This document shows, piece by piece, positions 45,557-55,468 of a DNA stretch of 64,000 bases. The stretch is from contig CAJJAA010000004.1 in the NCBI GenBank assembly GCA_905182025.1, positions 1 through 64,000 on the forward strand, read 5' to 3'. Both the position numbers and the translations under genes were made by a program. The notes under the pieces were generated by a model, which ran no database searches, had not been told where the DNA came from, and saw only the letters and a program-made list of their open reading frames with translations. This DNA is from an uncultured OM182 clade bacterium (lineage in GTDB: Bacteria; Pseudomonadota; Gammaproteobacteria; Pseudomonadales; Azotimanducaceae). The first letter of the stretch is position 1; each line of letters opens with the position of its first letter.

Positions 45557-48130
45557 CTAAAATTCAGCAGCTAGCCGCACATACCAAAACCCACCATTAA
45601 ATCCAAATGGTGACGTTAATGATTGCGTCACACCAAGGAAGTTTAAGGTGCCATTTTGTTCATCGTCTGGCTCAACATCAAATACGTTCTCAGCACCAAC
45701 AGTTAGGTGATAGTTATCAGAGATCGTTAGTGTCGCCTCAAGGTCAACCAGTAGCTCACCACTGTAGGTGGTTCGGTCAGAAGCATCACCAGGGCTAAAC
45801 AAACCGCCTGTTGACGCCCAATCATCGTAGTTGTTTAACCGAACCAATCCGCTAAACATACCACCGTCAGTATAATTCACTGTAAACGTTGTACGATTCT
45901 GCGGCACATGGTTCTCAAGGTCAAAAACTCTAGACTCATTGATTGTTCCAGCAACTACATTACTCACTTCCTGTTCATTGAAATTATGTCGCAGGTCAAA
46001 TGTCATTGAACCGTTAAACACATCAACGCTGGTTGTGACCGCTAGATCAACACCAGAAATTTCAGAATCGAAGCCATTAACGAAATAATTGGCACTACTA
46101 CCTAGCAGTAAATTTGCATTAGGAATACCAGCATTGGCTAACAAAGTTACTTCTGCTGCACCAACTGTATTGTTAAGTAGCGCAAGTCGATCCTCGATTT
46201 CTATTTCGTAGTAATCGACAGTGATACTAAACATATCAATCGTCCATACCGCACCCAAAGTAAAGCTGCTCGACTCTTCCGCATTCAGTGGCGAGGCACC
46301 AAGCGTTAGGGCAATCGGGTTATCCACCGGGTAAGTACCGTTAGGTATGAGATTACCATTCACATCACTGGTTGTTGTTACGTTAAGCGTGTTCACTTGG
46401 CCAGGTGTAGGTACTCGGAAACCGGTTGACGCAGTGGCGCGAAGTGCAAAATCCTGAGTCAATTGATATCTTGCAGAAAATTTATAGTCGAACGTTGAGT
46501 CAAACTCGTCATAGTCCTCGTAGCGGAAAGCAACACCGGCAGAGAATTTATCCGTAATGTCAGCTTCCAAGTCAACATACAAACCAAGACTTTGACTTTC
46601 GAAACTACCACTTGATTCAGCAGGGAAACCCTGGAATCCGTCAGAACCGACACCAAAAAATGCAGCAGTTGGACCGGCTTCGATTGAAGCTTGGTCACCT
46701 GCACCTATTTTGTAAGTCTCATCTCGCCATTCCAAACCCGTAGCAATGTTTAGGGGTGATGCAAAATTAGCAAAATCGATACTCTTAACCAGGTCAATAT
46801 TCACGCTGGATTCTTCCTGCGTGAGGGTTCCAGGCTTAAAACTTACCGGTGATAGAGCACCCAGACTTGGGTTAATAGTCTCGGAGATATTGTATTTAGC
46901 TTCGGCTTCCGAGCTACGCACTTTTACATCCCAGCTAGTACCATCGGAAAACTCGCCTCGCATACCAACAACGACCGCATAATCTTCGAGGTCAGCACCA
47001 AAATTTGGGTTATATCCGCCCGGGAATAGTGTGTGAATCGGATTAAGCAAAACGAAACCACTGGCACTTGTTGAATCAGCTGTAACGTAGTCACTGGGGT
47101 TAAGCCCTGCTGCTTGGATGGAATTGATCAGTGTTTGCGGCGCCGCGTCTGGCAGGAAATCACCATCAAGGTCTACCTGCAACGTGTCTCTAGCGGCTGT
47201 CTGGTGTACAGCGTCAAGAACAGGTCCACGATAGAAAAAGTCAGAAAGTGTTTCGTTTTCTGACCAGTTAAAGTGACCGTAAATTTCGGTGGTATCGCTG
47301 ATTTCATAAGCCGTGTTGATAAATAGCTTTGTCGTTTCAACTTCCGGATCACCCCAACGCTGACCGAAGCCATCTAGTGGTACAAGATTTGCGCCAACGA
47401 CCGTCGCAACAAAAGCTGCATCCGGTCTTGCGATACCACGTGAGGTTGTATCGGCATCTGACATTTCTAGCGTTGCATTAACAAAGCCTTTATCCCATAG
47501 ACTGAATCCGCCGTTGAGGCTGATTGATGAGCGTTCACCATCACCTTCGAAGTACTCACCTGTCTGATAAGAGATAGAGAACCCCTCATCCGCATCTTTC
47601 AAGATAACGTTTATGACACCCGCTATTGCATCCGATCCGTATTGTGCAGAAGCACCGTCACGCAATACTTCGACACGTTTAATCGCTGCACCCGGCAACG
47701 CTGAAAAATCGACTGCCTGAGCACCTTGGTTAACCGTACCCAGTGGCGCCAATTGAAGGTTCACGAGTGGTGATCTATGGCGACGAGAGCCATTCACTAA
47801 AACCAGCGTCTGGTCTGGCGAAAGATTCCGTAAAGAAACAGGACGAATGAAGGCTGTGCCGTCGGCTATCGGAAAGCGCTGCGTGTTAAGCGCCGGTGAT
47901 AGTTTCGTTAGACCGTCGGTTAGATCAAACGTCGCTTGCTGTGTGACCGAGTCGCCACCAAAGACGTCGACCGGCGAGAGAGTCTCTGTGGGTGACATAC
48001 CCTCTTTACGGGTACCCGTAACGACGACCTCCTCCATCTCGATGACAGCCTCAGCCTCAGCCATCGCTATCATTGGCAACCCGCTAGACAATGTCATCGC
48101 GGCTATCAGAAATTTACTGTTCTTTTTCAC
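45557..48130 (-). CDS. TonB-dependent outer-membrane receptor
   Basis: 857 residues. A signal peptide (VKKNSKFLIAAM..., cleavage after MIAMA) is followed by the acidic TonB box region MEEVVVTGTRKEG, a plug domain (VLVNGSRRHRSPLV, then VEVLRDGASAQYGSDAIAGVINVILK) and a 22-strand barrel ending in LAAEF with terminal Phe. The start is GTG at 48130, with GGGGGG 7 bases upstream; the frame extends 18 codons further without signal character. The substrate is unknown; the sequence family is that of the large receptors for vitamins, siderophores and glycans in aquatic bacteria. Upstream lie palindromes at 48223 and 48326 that may regulate it. Confidence 0.95.
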   Translation of the reverse strand: MKKNSKFLIAAMTLSSGLPMIAMAEAEAVIEMEEVVVTGTRKEGMSPTETLSPVDVFGGDSVTQQATFDLTDGLTKLSPALNTQRFPIADGTAFIRPVSLRNLSPDQTLVLVNGSRRHRSPLVNLQLAPLGTVNQGAQAVDFSALPGAAIKRVEVLRDGASAQYGSDAIAGVINVILKDADEGFSISYQTGEYFEGDGERSSISLNGGFSLWDKGFVNATLEMSDADTTSRGIARPDAAFVATVVGANLVPLDGFGQRWGDPEVETTKLFINTAYEISDTTEIYGHFNWSENETLSDFFYRGPVLDAVHQTAARDTLQVDLDGDFLPDAAPQTLINSIQAAGLNPSDYVTADSTSASGFVLLNPIHTLFPGGYNPNFGADLEDYAVVVGMRGEFSDGTSWDVKVRSSEAEAKYNISETINPSLGALSPVSFKPGTLTQEESSVNIDLVKSIDFANFASPLNIATGLEWRDETYKIGAGDQASIEAGPTAAFFGVGSDGFQGFPAESSGSFESQSLGLYVDLEADITDKFSAGVAFRYEDYDEFDSTFDYKFSARYQLTQDFALRATASTGFRVPTPGQVNTLNVTTTSDVNGNLIPNGTYPVDNPIALTLGASPLNAEESSSFTLGAVWTIDMFSITVDYYEIEIEDRLALLNNTVGAAEVTLLANAGIPNANLLLGSSANYFVNGFDSEISGVDLAVTTSVDVFNGSMTFDLRHNFNEQEVSNVVAGTINESRVFDLENHVPQNRTTFTVNYTDGGMFSGLVRLNNYDDWASTGGLFSPGDASDRTTYSGELLVDLEATLTISDNYHLTVGAENVFDVEPDDEQNGTLNFLGVTQSLTSPFGFNGGFWYVRLAAEF

Positions 48131-48222
48131 AATTGGACCCCCCAAAATGCATATTTTGTCGGCCATGATTGACCATTCCGGCAATTGTACTGATTGAGAC
48201 CTGCATCTCTACTTTTTTATCC

Positions 48223-48238
48223 ATCGATTGCAATCGAT
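48223..48238. promoter_or_regulatory. 16-bp perfect palindrome upstream of the TonB receptor
   Basis: ATCGATTGCAATCGAT is its own reverse complement. It lies 93 bp upstream of the GTG start of the receptor, a typical operator position. The binding protein is not known. Confidence 0.55.
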
Positions 48239-48290
48239 AGCACAAAATGCTTCATTCTGAGTAAAGCTCCACTAGATTTTTGACCTAATA

Positions 48291-48349
48291 CCGTGAAAAG
48301 GATCTATTACTGGATGCCGTGAAAAGTACGTTATCGCAAGATAACGTAC
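48291..48349. promoter_or_regulatory. direct repeats plus 10-bp hairpin with GCAA loop
   Basis: CCGTGAAAAG occurs at 48291-48300 and 48317-48326. Right after the second copy, GTACGTTATC (48326-48335), loop GCAA and GATAACGTAC (48340-48349) form a perfect 10-bp stem. The element sits in the 366-bp gap between the divergent receptor (minus) and hypothetical gene (plus), together with a double family A repeat at 48427-48450. Confidence 0.6.
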
Positions 48350-48496
48350 CTGACCAAATACCGGAGACTGAGATAACAACGAGGATTATTAGGCAGCGCC
48401 AATTCGACAAAAAAATCGCCCGATTCTACTCTGACCCTTTACTCTGCCCGCTTTTTTTTACATGCTCTAAATTAAGTTCTATTGTGACTCAGCGAC

Positions 48497-49936
48497 ATGG
48501 CCCCTCCCTCTGGAAGTGTACAGATCATCAACCCTCAGGCATCACATTGCCTGTATGACATACTGCACAACACCGCCCAAAAGTTTCCAAGGGACTTTAT
48601 TGATGCGCAATTTCCTGACACGGCACAAGCTTTTCGTCAAAATTACGTTCACAGTTTGCCAAGATTCGAAGCGGCTCGGCTTGCCAGTCCAGTCAGTACA
48701 CTGATCGCCCGCGACCTGGCACTAAGCTTTGAAAAACAATTAGTGTATCGCGACGCTTCGAGCGAGCAGGCCGTACATTCATTTTTAGGCACACCCAGCA
48801 ACCCTCTGGCGCTGACCACGATAACAGGCAAAAACACATCATTGTGGCAGCCGGCTTTTGAAGATAAGGGTGTTTTGCATCACGACCTTGCCAAACTTGG
48901 CGCAGTGCTGACAAATAGAAATGTCATCACACCGAGCGCCGCAGACGCACTCGGTTGGCTACAACAACACTTTGTAGGTAAAGGTGTGTCCCTCGCCGGA
49001 CGAAAAATTGCCGTTCTCGGCGCAGCTGCAGAAATGGCGCCCACTGAACAACTGCTAAAAACGGGCGCACAAGTCTTGTGGGTTGATCGAGTGGCGCCGC
49101 CTGCAGCGTTAAGCTCGCCAGCTGACATTAATGGTTCCCTAAGCTACCACCCCGCGGGTATTGATCTGCTCTCGCAACCAAAGGAAACCTTGGCAACGCT
49201 TATTGCGTTTGCGAATGGGGAACCACTCGATTTATGTCTGTATGCGTATGCGCCTGGCCAGGGGCGAGAAATGCGCCTCACCGGCATTATGAACGCCCTT
49301 GTGAACAGTTTGCCTCCGCAACTCATCGGCAGCGTCACCTTACTGGTGTCCCCAACAACGCCCACCCGACTTGGCAAAGTCGATATAGCCGCCATGAGTA
49401 AACGCCTCGAAACACGACCTGCCTGGGAGTCTGCTTTGTCAGCGATCGGTTTACTCGGCAAACAGAGTGGTAGAGTTACGGTAAATTCAGCTTCGGTGAC
49501 GAATACCGTGGTCAGTATTCAAGGTGCAAGCTATCAGGCTGCTCAATACCTAGCAAAAACGATCATGGCGGACTGTTGGGCGAATCATGGCAACCCACAT
49601 GATGCGGTAACGACAAACAACACTTTGCCCATCAGAGTTTCTGCCAACACTGCGGCTATTACGCAAACGCGCTCTTTAGACCATCCTGTTTTTGACGCGG
49701 CTTTTGGCGGCGCAGCAGCAATGCAGGTTGAAACCTTCACGCCAAATCAGTCTCGCGTACTAAGCGGCCTATTGGCAATTCATGATTGGTTACAGCCAGC
49801 ATATCCGGCACTAGGCCAGATACGCGTGCACGGTGGCATCCACACTCTACCCTATCCGCTGGAGCTCGCTCTCAGACCTGCCGCAGCGATTGGTTTCGGC
49901 CGCCGACCGAAGCTACTGAAGGGGTTGTTGCGCTAG
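48497..49936 (+). CDS. protein of unknown function with a possible Rossmann-like segment
   Basis: 479 residues; I do not recognise the family. The middle contains GRKIAVLGAAAEMAPTEQLL near residue 168 and then VLWVDR, which looks like a nucleotide-binding beta-alpha-beta unit. There is no signal peptide or membrane helix. The last segment is RVLSGLLAIHDWLQPAYPAL and a basic C-terminus. Start is ATG at 48497; no strong ribosome binding site is seen. The next gene on the plus strand begins 296 bp later, so it is likely independent. It is a cytosolic protein of plausible enzyme size. The spacer 49937-50232 holds no recognisable feature. Confidence 0.72.
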   Translation: MAPPSGSVQIINPQASHCLYDILHNTAQKFPRDFIDAQFPDTAQAFRQNYVHSLPRFEAARLASPVSTLIARDLALSFEKQLVYRDASSEQAVHSFLGTPSNPLALTTITGKNTSLWQPAFEDKGVLHHDLAKLGAVLTNRNVITPSAADALGWLQQHFVGKGVSLAGRKIAVLGAAAEMAPTEQLLKTGAQVLWVDRVAPPAALSSPADINGSLSYHPAGIDLLSQPKETLATLIAFANGEPLDLCLYAYAPGQGREMRLTGIMNALVNSLPPQLIGSVTLLVSPTTPTRLGKVDIAAMSKRLETRPAWESALSAIGLLGKQSGRVTVNSASVTNTVVSIQGASYQAAQYLAKTIMADCWANHGNPHDAVTTNNTLPIRVSANTAAITQTRSLDHPVFDAAFGGAAAMQVETFTPNQSRVLSGLLAIHDWLQPAYPALGQIRVHGGIHTLPYPLELALRPAAAIGFGRRPKLLKGLLR

Positions 49937-50232
49937 ATAAAAATTAGCGCATTTAGCCATTGATCATATGATCGAAGCGCGCTGAACAGCAGACTCCAGA
50001 TGTATTGTAAAAGTAGCTTCACCGCAGGATTCGACATTTTTTTTGCGCACAAGAAACATACCTGTTCGCTTAAAGCATTGAGCCTTGACGCTGCAACAGA
50101 GGACAGGCAGGGCCTGCACCGGCACGCTCGTGCGACGCCATCTTTCATTTTGTTTTCCCACTGTCTTGCAAGCACTTGAGGAAATGCCCATATTACGTTC
50201 ACTTCAAAAAATCTAACGGTCAAGGGTAGTTC

Positions 50233-51402
50233 ATGATGAAAAATAGTGATCGGCAATTCACGGTTGATAATTGGGGTTACCCACCACAAAACCGTCAATC
50301 CTTCCAACACGTTCAATCTCTCTTCCCGACCGCCCGTCTTCGTCGCGGGCCTGGTCCAATCACGACATTTGACAGTCATTCAAAAGACATCCTCAACATG
50401 ACCTATGCAGGTGCTGACGAATCACAGCGGACCGTGCAGCAGATGTTGGATGATAGTTATACAGACGCATTTATCGTTGTGAAAGATAACGCCATCCTGT
50501 GTGAACACTATGCCAACGGTATGGCAGCGGACAGTTTTCATTTGCTCAACTCTGTCACCAAGTCATTCGTTGGTATGTTGGCTGGCATCCATATATCAAA
50601 AGGGCTGATCCAGGAAACGGATCTAGTGACGCAATACTTACCTGAATTGGCAGACACCGCCTTTTCAGAGTCCACTATCCGACATCTACTTGATATGACA
50701 GCGGCGCCAAAATACGGTGAAGATTATGCGGACCGATCTGCGGACTTCTGGGTTGAGGCTGCTGTCGTCGGCTGGCGCCCTGCACTGAGAACCAAAGAAT
50801 CTGCGACGACGCTGTTGGCACATGCGACAACACTCACTGAGAGTGAGCAAAGCAATGGCGAAAAGTATCACTATAGAACTGTCTTGACTAACGTTTTAGG
50901 CATGGTGCTAGAACGAGCAGGCCAGGGTAGTTTACAAGAACAATTACAAAATGAGCTTTGGCAAAAACTCGGTCCACAACAGGATGCCGCTATTGTGGTA
51001 GACAGTGTTGGATTCCCCTATGTTGGCGCGGGCATGAATGCGTGCGCACGCGATCTTGCACGCTTTGGCCAGATGATGATTCAGCAAGGTGAATACAATG
51101 GCGAGCAGATTGTGCCACAGCAATGGATCGATGATACGCGCCATGCAAATGATCAGGCCAGAATTAATTTTGCGCAAAGCGACTATGGCGCAATGATGCC
51201 CGGCGGGCATTACCGCAACCAGGTTTGGGTTGAGGATGCGGACAAAGGTGTCTTGGTGGCCATTGGTATCCATGGCCAGGTCATCTACATGAACATGCAA
51301 ACTCAAGTGGTGATTGTCAAACTTTCAACACACCCCGAGTCTTCCAGTGCATTATTCCAAGATGGTTTTATCGCAATGAGGGCACTCGCCGAGTCGCTTT
51401 GA
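50233..51402 (+). CDS. serine hydrolase, beta-lactamase/6-aminohexanoate-dimer hydrolase (NylB)-like
   Basis: 389 residues, class C beta-lactamase fold. The catalytic SxxK motif is Ser107-Val-Thr-Lys110, in LNSVTKSFVGMLAG. A tyrosine pair in EKYHYRTVLTNVLG (Tyr212, Tyr214) fits the position of the second catalytic element, which is Tyr215 in NylB. There is no signal peptide, so it is probably cytosolic and not a resistance enzyme. The family cleaves amide or ester bonds in small molecules. ATG at 50233 has AAGGG upstream; a second ATG follows directly. The convergent amine oxidase gene ends 62 bp downstream of its stop. Confidence 0.85.
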   Translation: MMKNSDRQFTVDNWGYPPQNRQSFQHVQSLFPTARLRRGPGPITTFDSHSKDILNMTYAGADESQRTVQQMLDDSYTDAFIVVKDNAILCEHYANGMAADSFHLLNSVTKSFVGMLAGIHISKGLIQETDLVTQYLPELADTAFSESTIRHLLDMTAAPKYGEDYADRSADFWVEAAVVGWRPALRTKESATTLLAHATTLTESEQSNGEKYHYRTVLTNVLGMVLERAGQGSLQEQLQNELWQKLGPQQDAAIVVDSVGFPYVGAGMNACARDLARFGQMMIQQGEYNGEQIVPQQWIDDTRHANDQARINFAQSDYGAMMPGGHYRNQVWVEDADKGVLVAIGIHGQVIYMNMQTQVVIVKLSTHPESSSALFQDGFIAMRALAESL

Positions 51403-51464
51403 CGCGGACTTGAGAAAACCAAAATGCAGCAGCCCAAAAAACGCCGGGCATCCTATCGAAACCC

Positions 51465-53350
51465 TTATCCGTCGCACTTGCGGGGCAAGTCGAGGGTTGG
51501 ATTCTGATCAAAGAAGCCAACGGGAATCAAATGAAAACCGGTGTATTCGACCGGCATGACCGGCCAGTCTTCAGGCCGTGGCACGTGGGTCAACGCCACG
51601 GTATGCCACATCACAAGATCGCAGTCATCGATATCCCGATTGCCCGCTGTCATCTCAGCAAGCCCACCTTGCCCCGCATGCATCACCGTATTAGGCACCG
51701 GCCGCGCTCAAGCTCGTCCTCGTTGAACGGCGTAGCCCACAGGTTGTGGCTGGCGAACGCAGCACGCAGTGCCACTTGAGAACCGGCTTGCGCAAATAAT
51801 GTCGGTGAAGCGGCGGGCAGCAGTTTGTAGGCAACCGGCACACCCCATTTGTTTTTTGATGCGGGGTTAACCACCTTCCAGTTTCTACTCACATGTGGCG
51901 CGTTATCCCGAATCGCTTCGGATTCTGTTGTTAAAGGCCGAGACACCGACTGAAACTGAGTACCTTCGGGGTTTTTCGATGATATCGGCATTACCTCGAT
52001 CTGATTCTCAAACAATGAATTGGTGCCACCATCGAGATGCCAATCAAGCCGAAAACAGAACAGATGCTGGTGCACCGGTGATGAGAGGTTTTCGCCGACG
52101 ACCGGTGACTGCGCCGGGTTATAGGTTTCTTCCGTAAAAACACTAACGCCAACAATACCGGTCAGCTTCACTTCCATTTGGATGGTTCCGTCCAGATAAA
52201 GATACCAATAAAAGCCGTAGTCGTAGTTGCCGACGGTGAACACAGAGCTGATAACCAGCCGTCGAGAGCGCCTTACTTCTGTCGTTTGCGAAGATGAATC
52301 ATAGTGCTTCCATTGAATACCATAGTCTTCTTCATGGATACAAATGGCATTTTCAACCGCCTTATGCTTACCGTCAAAGGTAACCTGATGGCTGTCCAGG
52401 TAGTGGATTTCACCGACACAATCACAGCCAAGCTTCAGGCTGTTAATCATCGTACCCATGTTGTACTCGCTCGCATCAAGCACATGTTTCCAACTGTGCA
52501 TGGGGTCACTGTCGCCGTAGGGCACAACCATTTCGGATAGCGCCGCACGATAAAGGATCGGTCTATCCTGCAAAGACAACTCATGCAGCACCAGACCATT
52601 CACAGGGTGGACCGAAGCGCTGACATCAAAACCCTGCCATGAAATTTTGTTACCGCTCACCTGAAAGCTTGTGCCTTCAGGCTGGGTGATTTCCAACGGC
52701 TTCAAGTCTGATCGAATCGAGCTCTGGCTTTCGCTATCGAAACGTCCCGATGCGGTTGGCATTGGAACCACGCCACTATCCTCAATGTGGGTAACCGTTC
52801 TGTCGGTAACATCGACATGAGCAATAAGCCCGTGAATCGGTCTTGCGTAGCCATTGTCAGTCGCATCCTCTCTAACAAAAGAAATACACCGCAACGCGCG
52901 GTGTCCTTTTGGAATGCTGTCGTGGGCATAACCGCCGGCTGGCCACGGATCGATTTGTATCAGCGCCAGCGCTTCTTCGGTGGAAACATCAATGCCTCTA
53001 GCGGAGACTGCCTCCAACCATTGCGTGTTGGATTTTGTCAGCATTATCGCAACACCGAAATCCGCGTAGTTGTAAGCCACCTGCGCGTCCTTTGACAACC
53101 GCGTGGTCGTTAGAACCTTTTTCTTCGTGACATCGATCACCGAGACAAAACCACCATCGGCTTGCTGATCAACTCCCGTCAACGTGACGACCCTTGATAT
53201 CTGCTTTTCCTGCAGCACATCTTGTTTGTTCGGTTCTTTTATCCCTATCGAAGAGAAAAAGGCCTGCTCGTCAGAATGATGTTCGCGAAAAAGCTTAACT
53301 GCGGTTGATATTTCACTCGCGGAAAGAGCTTCCAGGGGATGAATTGTCAT
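51465..53350 (-). pseudogene. copper amine oxidase (primary-amine oxidase) gene split by a frameshift
   Basis: Two overlapping frames, 51683-53350 (555 residues) and 51465-51698 (77 residues), together give one amine oxidase of about 630 residues. The long frame has the cofactor tyrosine in NYDY (Tyr376, becomes topaquinone), the catalytic Asp292 in VLDASEYN, and copper ligands His427 and His429 in HQHLFCF. The third copper ligand is in THVPRPEDWPVMP, which lies in the short frame (about 51585). A one-base shift near 51690, around ELERGR, joins them. As it stands the long product would lack a copper ligand. The cause is a mutation, an assembly error or, less likely, ribosomal frameshifting; no slippery heptamer is evident. 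The enzyme would oxidise primary amines to aldehydes. Confidence 0.85.
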
Positions 53351-53549
53351 GCGATGTTCCTGCGTGTAGTTTTGATATCGTTAACACACCTAATGTATCA
53401 GCCTGATTAATACTGGCACACAAAGATATATCACCTAAGTTATAAGAATATCTATACTTAATGCAAACCCAAGGTGGCGTTTCTGATTCAAGTCCGTGGT
53501 ATAAACACAGACTAAATCAAATACTCTCCGTTAAAAAGAGGCAAGCAGC

Positions 53550-54413
53550 ATGAGACTAGCGAACAGAGTTGCAATCATCACCGGCGGTGCAAGTGGTATG
53601 GGGCTCGCCAGCGTCAACCGTTTTTTGGAAGAAGGTGCGAGTGTCGTCATCGCTGATTTCAATGAAGATACCGGACAGGCAGCTATCGCAGCAGCCGCGG
53701 CTAACGGCTTTGCTGATCAAATCGCATTTGTTCGTACCGATGTTGCTAACGAAGCCGATATCGCCAAGTTGATTGATCACACGCTTCATAAATTCGGCAA
53801 GCTTGATATCATGTTTAACAACGCCGGTGTTGGCGGCGCTATTGGTCCCCTAACAGAAACAACCGTTGAGTCATGGGACTACACCTTTGATGTGCTAGCA
53901 AAGGGCGTATTTTTAGGTATTAAACACGCGGCGATCGCCATGCGCGCCGCCGGCAACGGTGGCTCAATCATCAATACCGCATCGATTGCAGGGCTTAGCG
54001 GCGACGCAGGGCCACTGGTTTACTCTGCAGCGAAAGCGGCCGTGATTTCACTGACACGCTCGTCCGCCGTTGAACTCGCCGCTGACAAAATTAAAGTCAA
54101 CGCTATCTGTCCCGGCTTCATTGTCACGCCACTCGCCGATGGCGGTCGGCCAGAAGCCACCAAAGCCAACTTCGCAAAATCACAACCCTGGCCCGATTAC
54201 GGTCGAGGCGAGCATATCGCTGGTGCCGCCATGTTCCTGGCTAGCGATGATTCTGAATTTGTTACCGGTGAAGAGATAGTCGTCGATGGCGGACTCACCG
54301 CGGCAGGGCCAGAGCTGTCTCGAAAATTCCCTAAAACATCCGGCAGAAACTCCCATGTTGCCGGCGTCACAAAAGGCTCGACCGGTGAGCCACCTGAGAT
54401 AAAGCGGTTCTAA
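53550..54413 (+). CDS. SDR family NAD(P)-dependent oxidoreductase
   Basis: 287 residues, classical short-chain dehydrogenase. The nucleotide motif TGGASGMG starts near residue 11, FNNAGVGG follows near 89, the active-site Ser is in IINTASIAG, and YSAAK near 160 holds Tyr and Lys. VDGGLTAAG is the usual C-terminal turn. A 30-residue tail follows the fold. AGAGG is 8 bases before the ATG. It lies 199 bp from the divergent amine oxidase gene and 335 bp upstream of the TetR gene. Substrate unknown; an alcohol or ketone handled with its neighbours is likely. Confidence 0.9.
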   Translation: MRLANRVAIITGGASGMGLASVNRFLEEGASVVIADFNEDTGQAAIAAAAANGFADQIAFVRTDVANEADIAKLIDHTLHKFGKLDIMFNNAGVGGAIGPLTETTVESWDYTFDVLAKGVFLGIKHAAIAMRAAGNGGSIINTASIAGLSGDAGPLVYSAAKAAVISLTRSSAVELAADKIKVNAICPGFIVTPLADGGRPEATKANFAKSQPWPDYGRGEHIAGAAMFLASDDSEFVTGEEIVVDGGLTAAGPELSRKFPKTSGRNSHVAGVTKGSTGEPPEIKRF

Positions 54414-54673
54414 TCTACAAAAAAACATGGCGTCGTGTTGGCTACCAAGATGATTCCATCGCAGATAACCTTGCCGAAAGCTGCTTGCGTGAATATACCC
54501 ATAAAGCGCGGAGACAGAGTAAAGGCCACAGTATATGCTCCGCTGAATTCGTCTTGGTTGTCGACGATTAGCACTTAAATATCAGCATCAATGCGAACAG
54601 AGATCTAACGCACACTCTTATAAACAAGTGAAAAGATTTTCTCGACCACCCTACTCTCACTCGCCAATTACTA

Positions 54674-54705
54674 AAACACGTCTTTGTATTGTTGAAACGC
54701 GTCTT
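54674..54705 (+). promoter_or_regulatory. direct repeats upstream of the TetR operon, operator candidate
   Basis: AAACACGTCTT (54674-54684) and AAACGCGTCTT (54695-54705) differ at one base and are 21 bp apart start to start, two helical turns, and lie 44 bp before the TetR ATG. They are placed to bind a dimer pair. The rest of the gene-free stretch 54414-54748 holds a copy of repeat family A (54513-54525) and no clear promoter. Confidence 0.5.
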
Positions 54706-54748
54706 AATTTAACTTAGTCTATCTGTCCTCACCAAATTCGGCTCAGAC

Positions 54749-55468
54749 ATGGGAAAGCGGCAGGACAACCGTGACGAGAAGCGTAAGCTGATTGTCGATT
54801 CAGCACGGCGCTTGATGCAAGCGCGGTCCACTTCCGATTTTTCGATGCGCACCCTCGCCGACGTTGCTGGCGTCAGCAGCGCAACCCCTTATAGTTTGTT
54901 TGGCTCTAAACAAGCCGTCATTGCCGCCGTCATGGATACTGACTTTGATAACTTCACGTCGGCACTGACAGCAAAACCCGCCGTTGGACTCGACATCTTT
55001 TTCCGCATGGTTGATGTGACCGTTGAGTTGTTTGCGGCCGACCCCGGCTACTACAAAAAAGGTGCACTTGCTATTCAGGCGGCGTCAGACAAGGCATTAG
55101 CATCACACTTCGGTTTGCCCCGGCATGGTTTGCTGCGGGATTTTATCCGTGATGCCATCCAACGCGGTGACATCAATCACCGCATCAATGCGGATTCTTT
55201 TGCACTTACCTTAGGACACCAGTTTTATGGCTGGATACAGGCATGGGCCAGCGGTGATATCGAACTTGGCGATCTATCGAATCGGGCCAAATACGGCATG
55301 AGCATGGCCCTTGCTGCGGCAGCAACGGCTGACGTACGCGACGCACTAATGGTTCAGGTCCTCAGTTTTCAGGACGCGTTACCTGAGACCGGCGCGAGGG
55401 CGGCCATACACGCCAGCACGAACAAAAACCTAGATAACAACAAGCATATAAAAGAGGCATTGGGATGA
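54749..55468 (+). CDS. TetR/AcrR family transcriptional regulator
   Basis: 239 residues. The N-terminal helix-turn-helix is MRTLADVAGVSSATPYSLFG SKQAVIAAV, split here to show the recognition helix near residues 45-60. The C-terminal ligand domain is helical and unremarkable. The 3' end overlaps the next gene by four bases (ATGA). As first gene of a compact operon with hydrolases and a monooxygenase it probably controls its own operon in response to a substrate or intermediate. Direct repeats at 54674 and 54695 are operator candidates. Confidence 0.92.
   Translation: MGKRQDNRDEKRKLIVDSARRLMQARSTSDFSMRTLADVAGVSSATPYSLFGSKQAVIAAVMDTDFDNFTSALTAKPAVGLDIFFRMVDVTVELFAADPGYYKKGALAIQAASDKALASHFGLPRHGLLRDFIRDAIQRGDINHRINADSFALTLGHQFYGWIQAWASGDIELGDLSNRAKYGMSMALAAAATADVRDALMVQVLSFQDALPETGARAAIHASTNKNLDNNKHIKEALG

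Noticed and set aside
49933-50379. 148-residue minus-strand frame
   Set aside because: It overlaps the start of the serine hydrolase and the spacer, has no ribosome binding site and no recognisable domain.
50686-51306. antisense frames in the serine hydrolase, including one of 120 residues
   Set aside because: Shadows of a clear beta-lactamase-fold gene.
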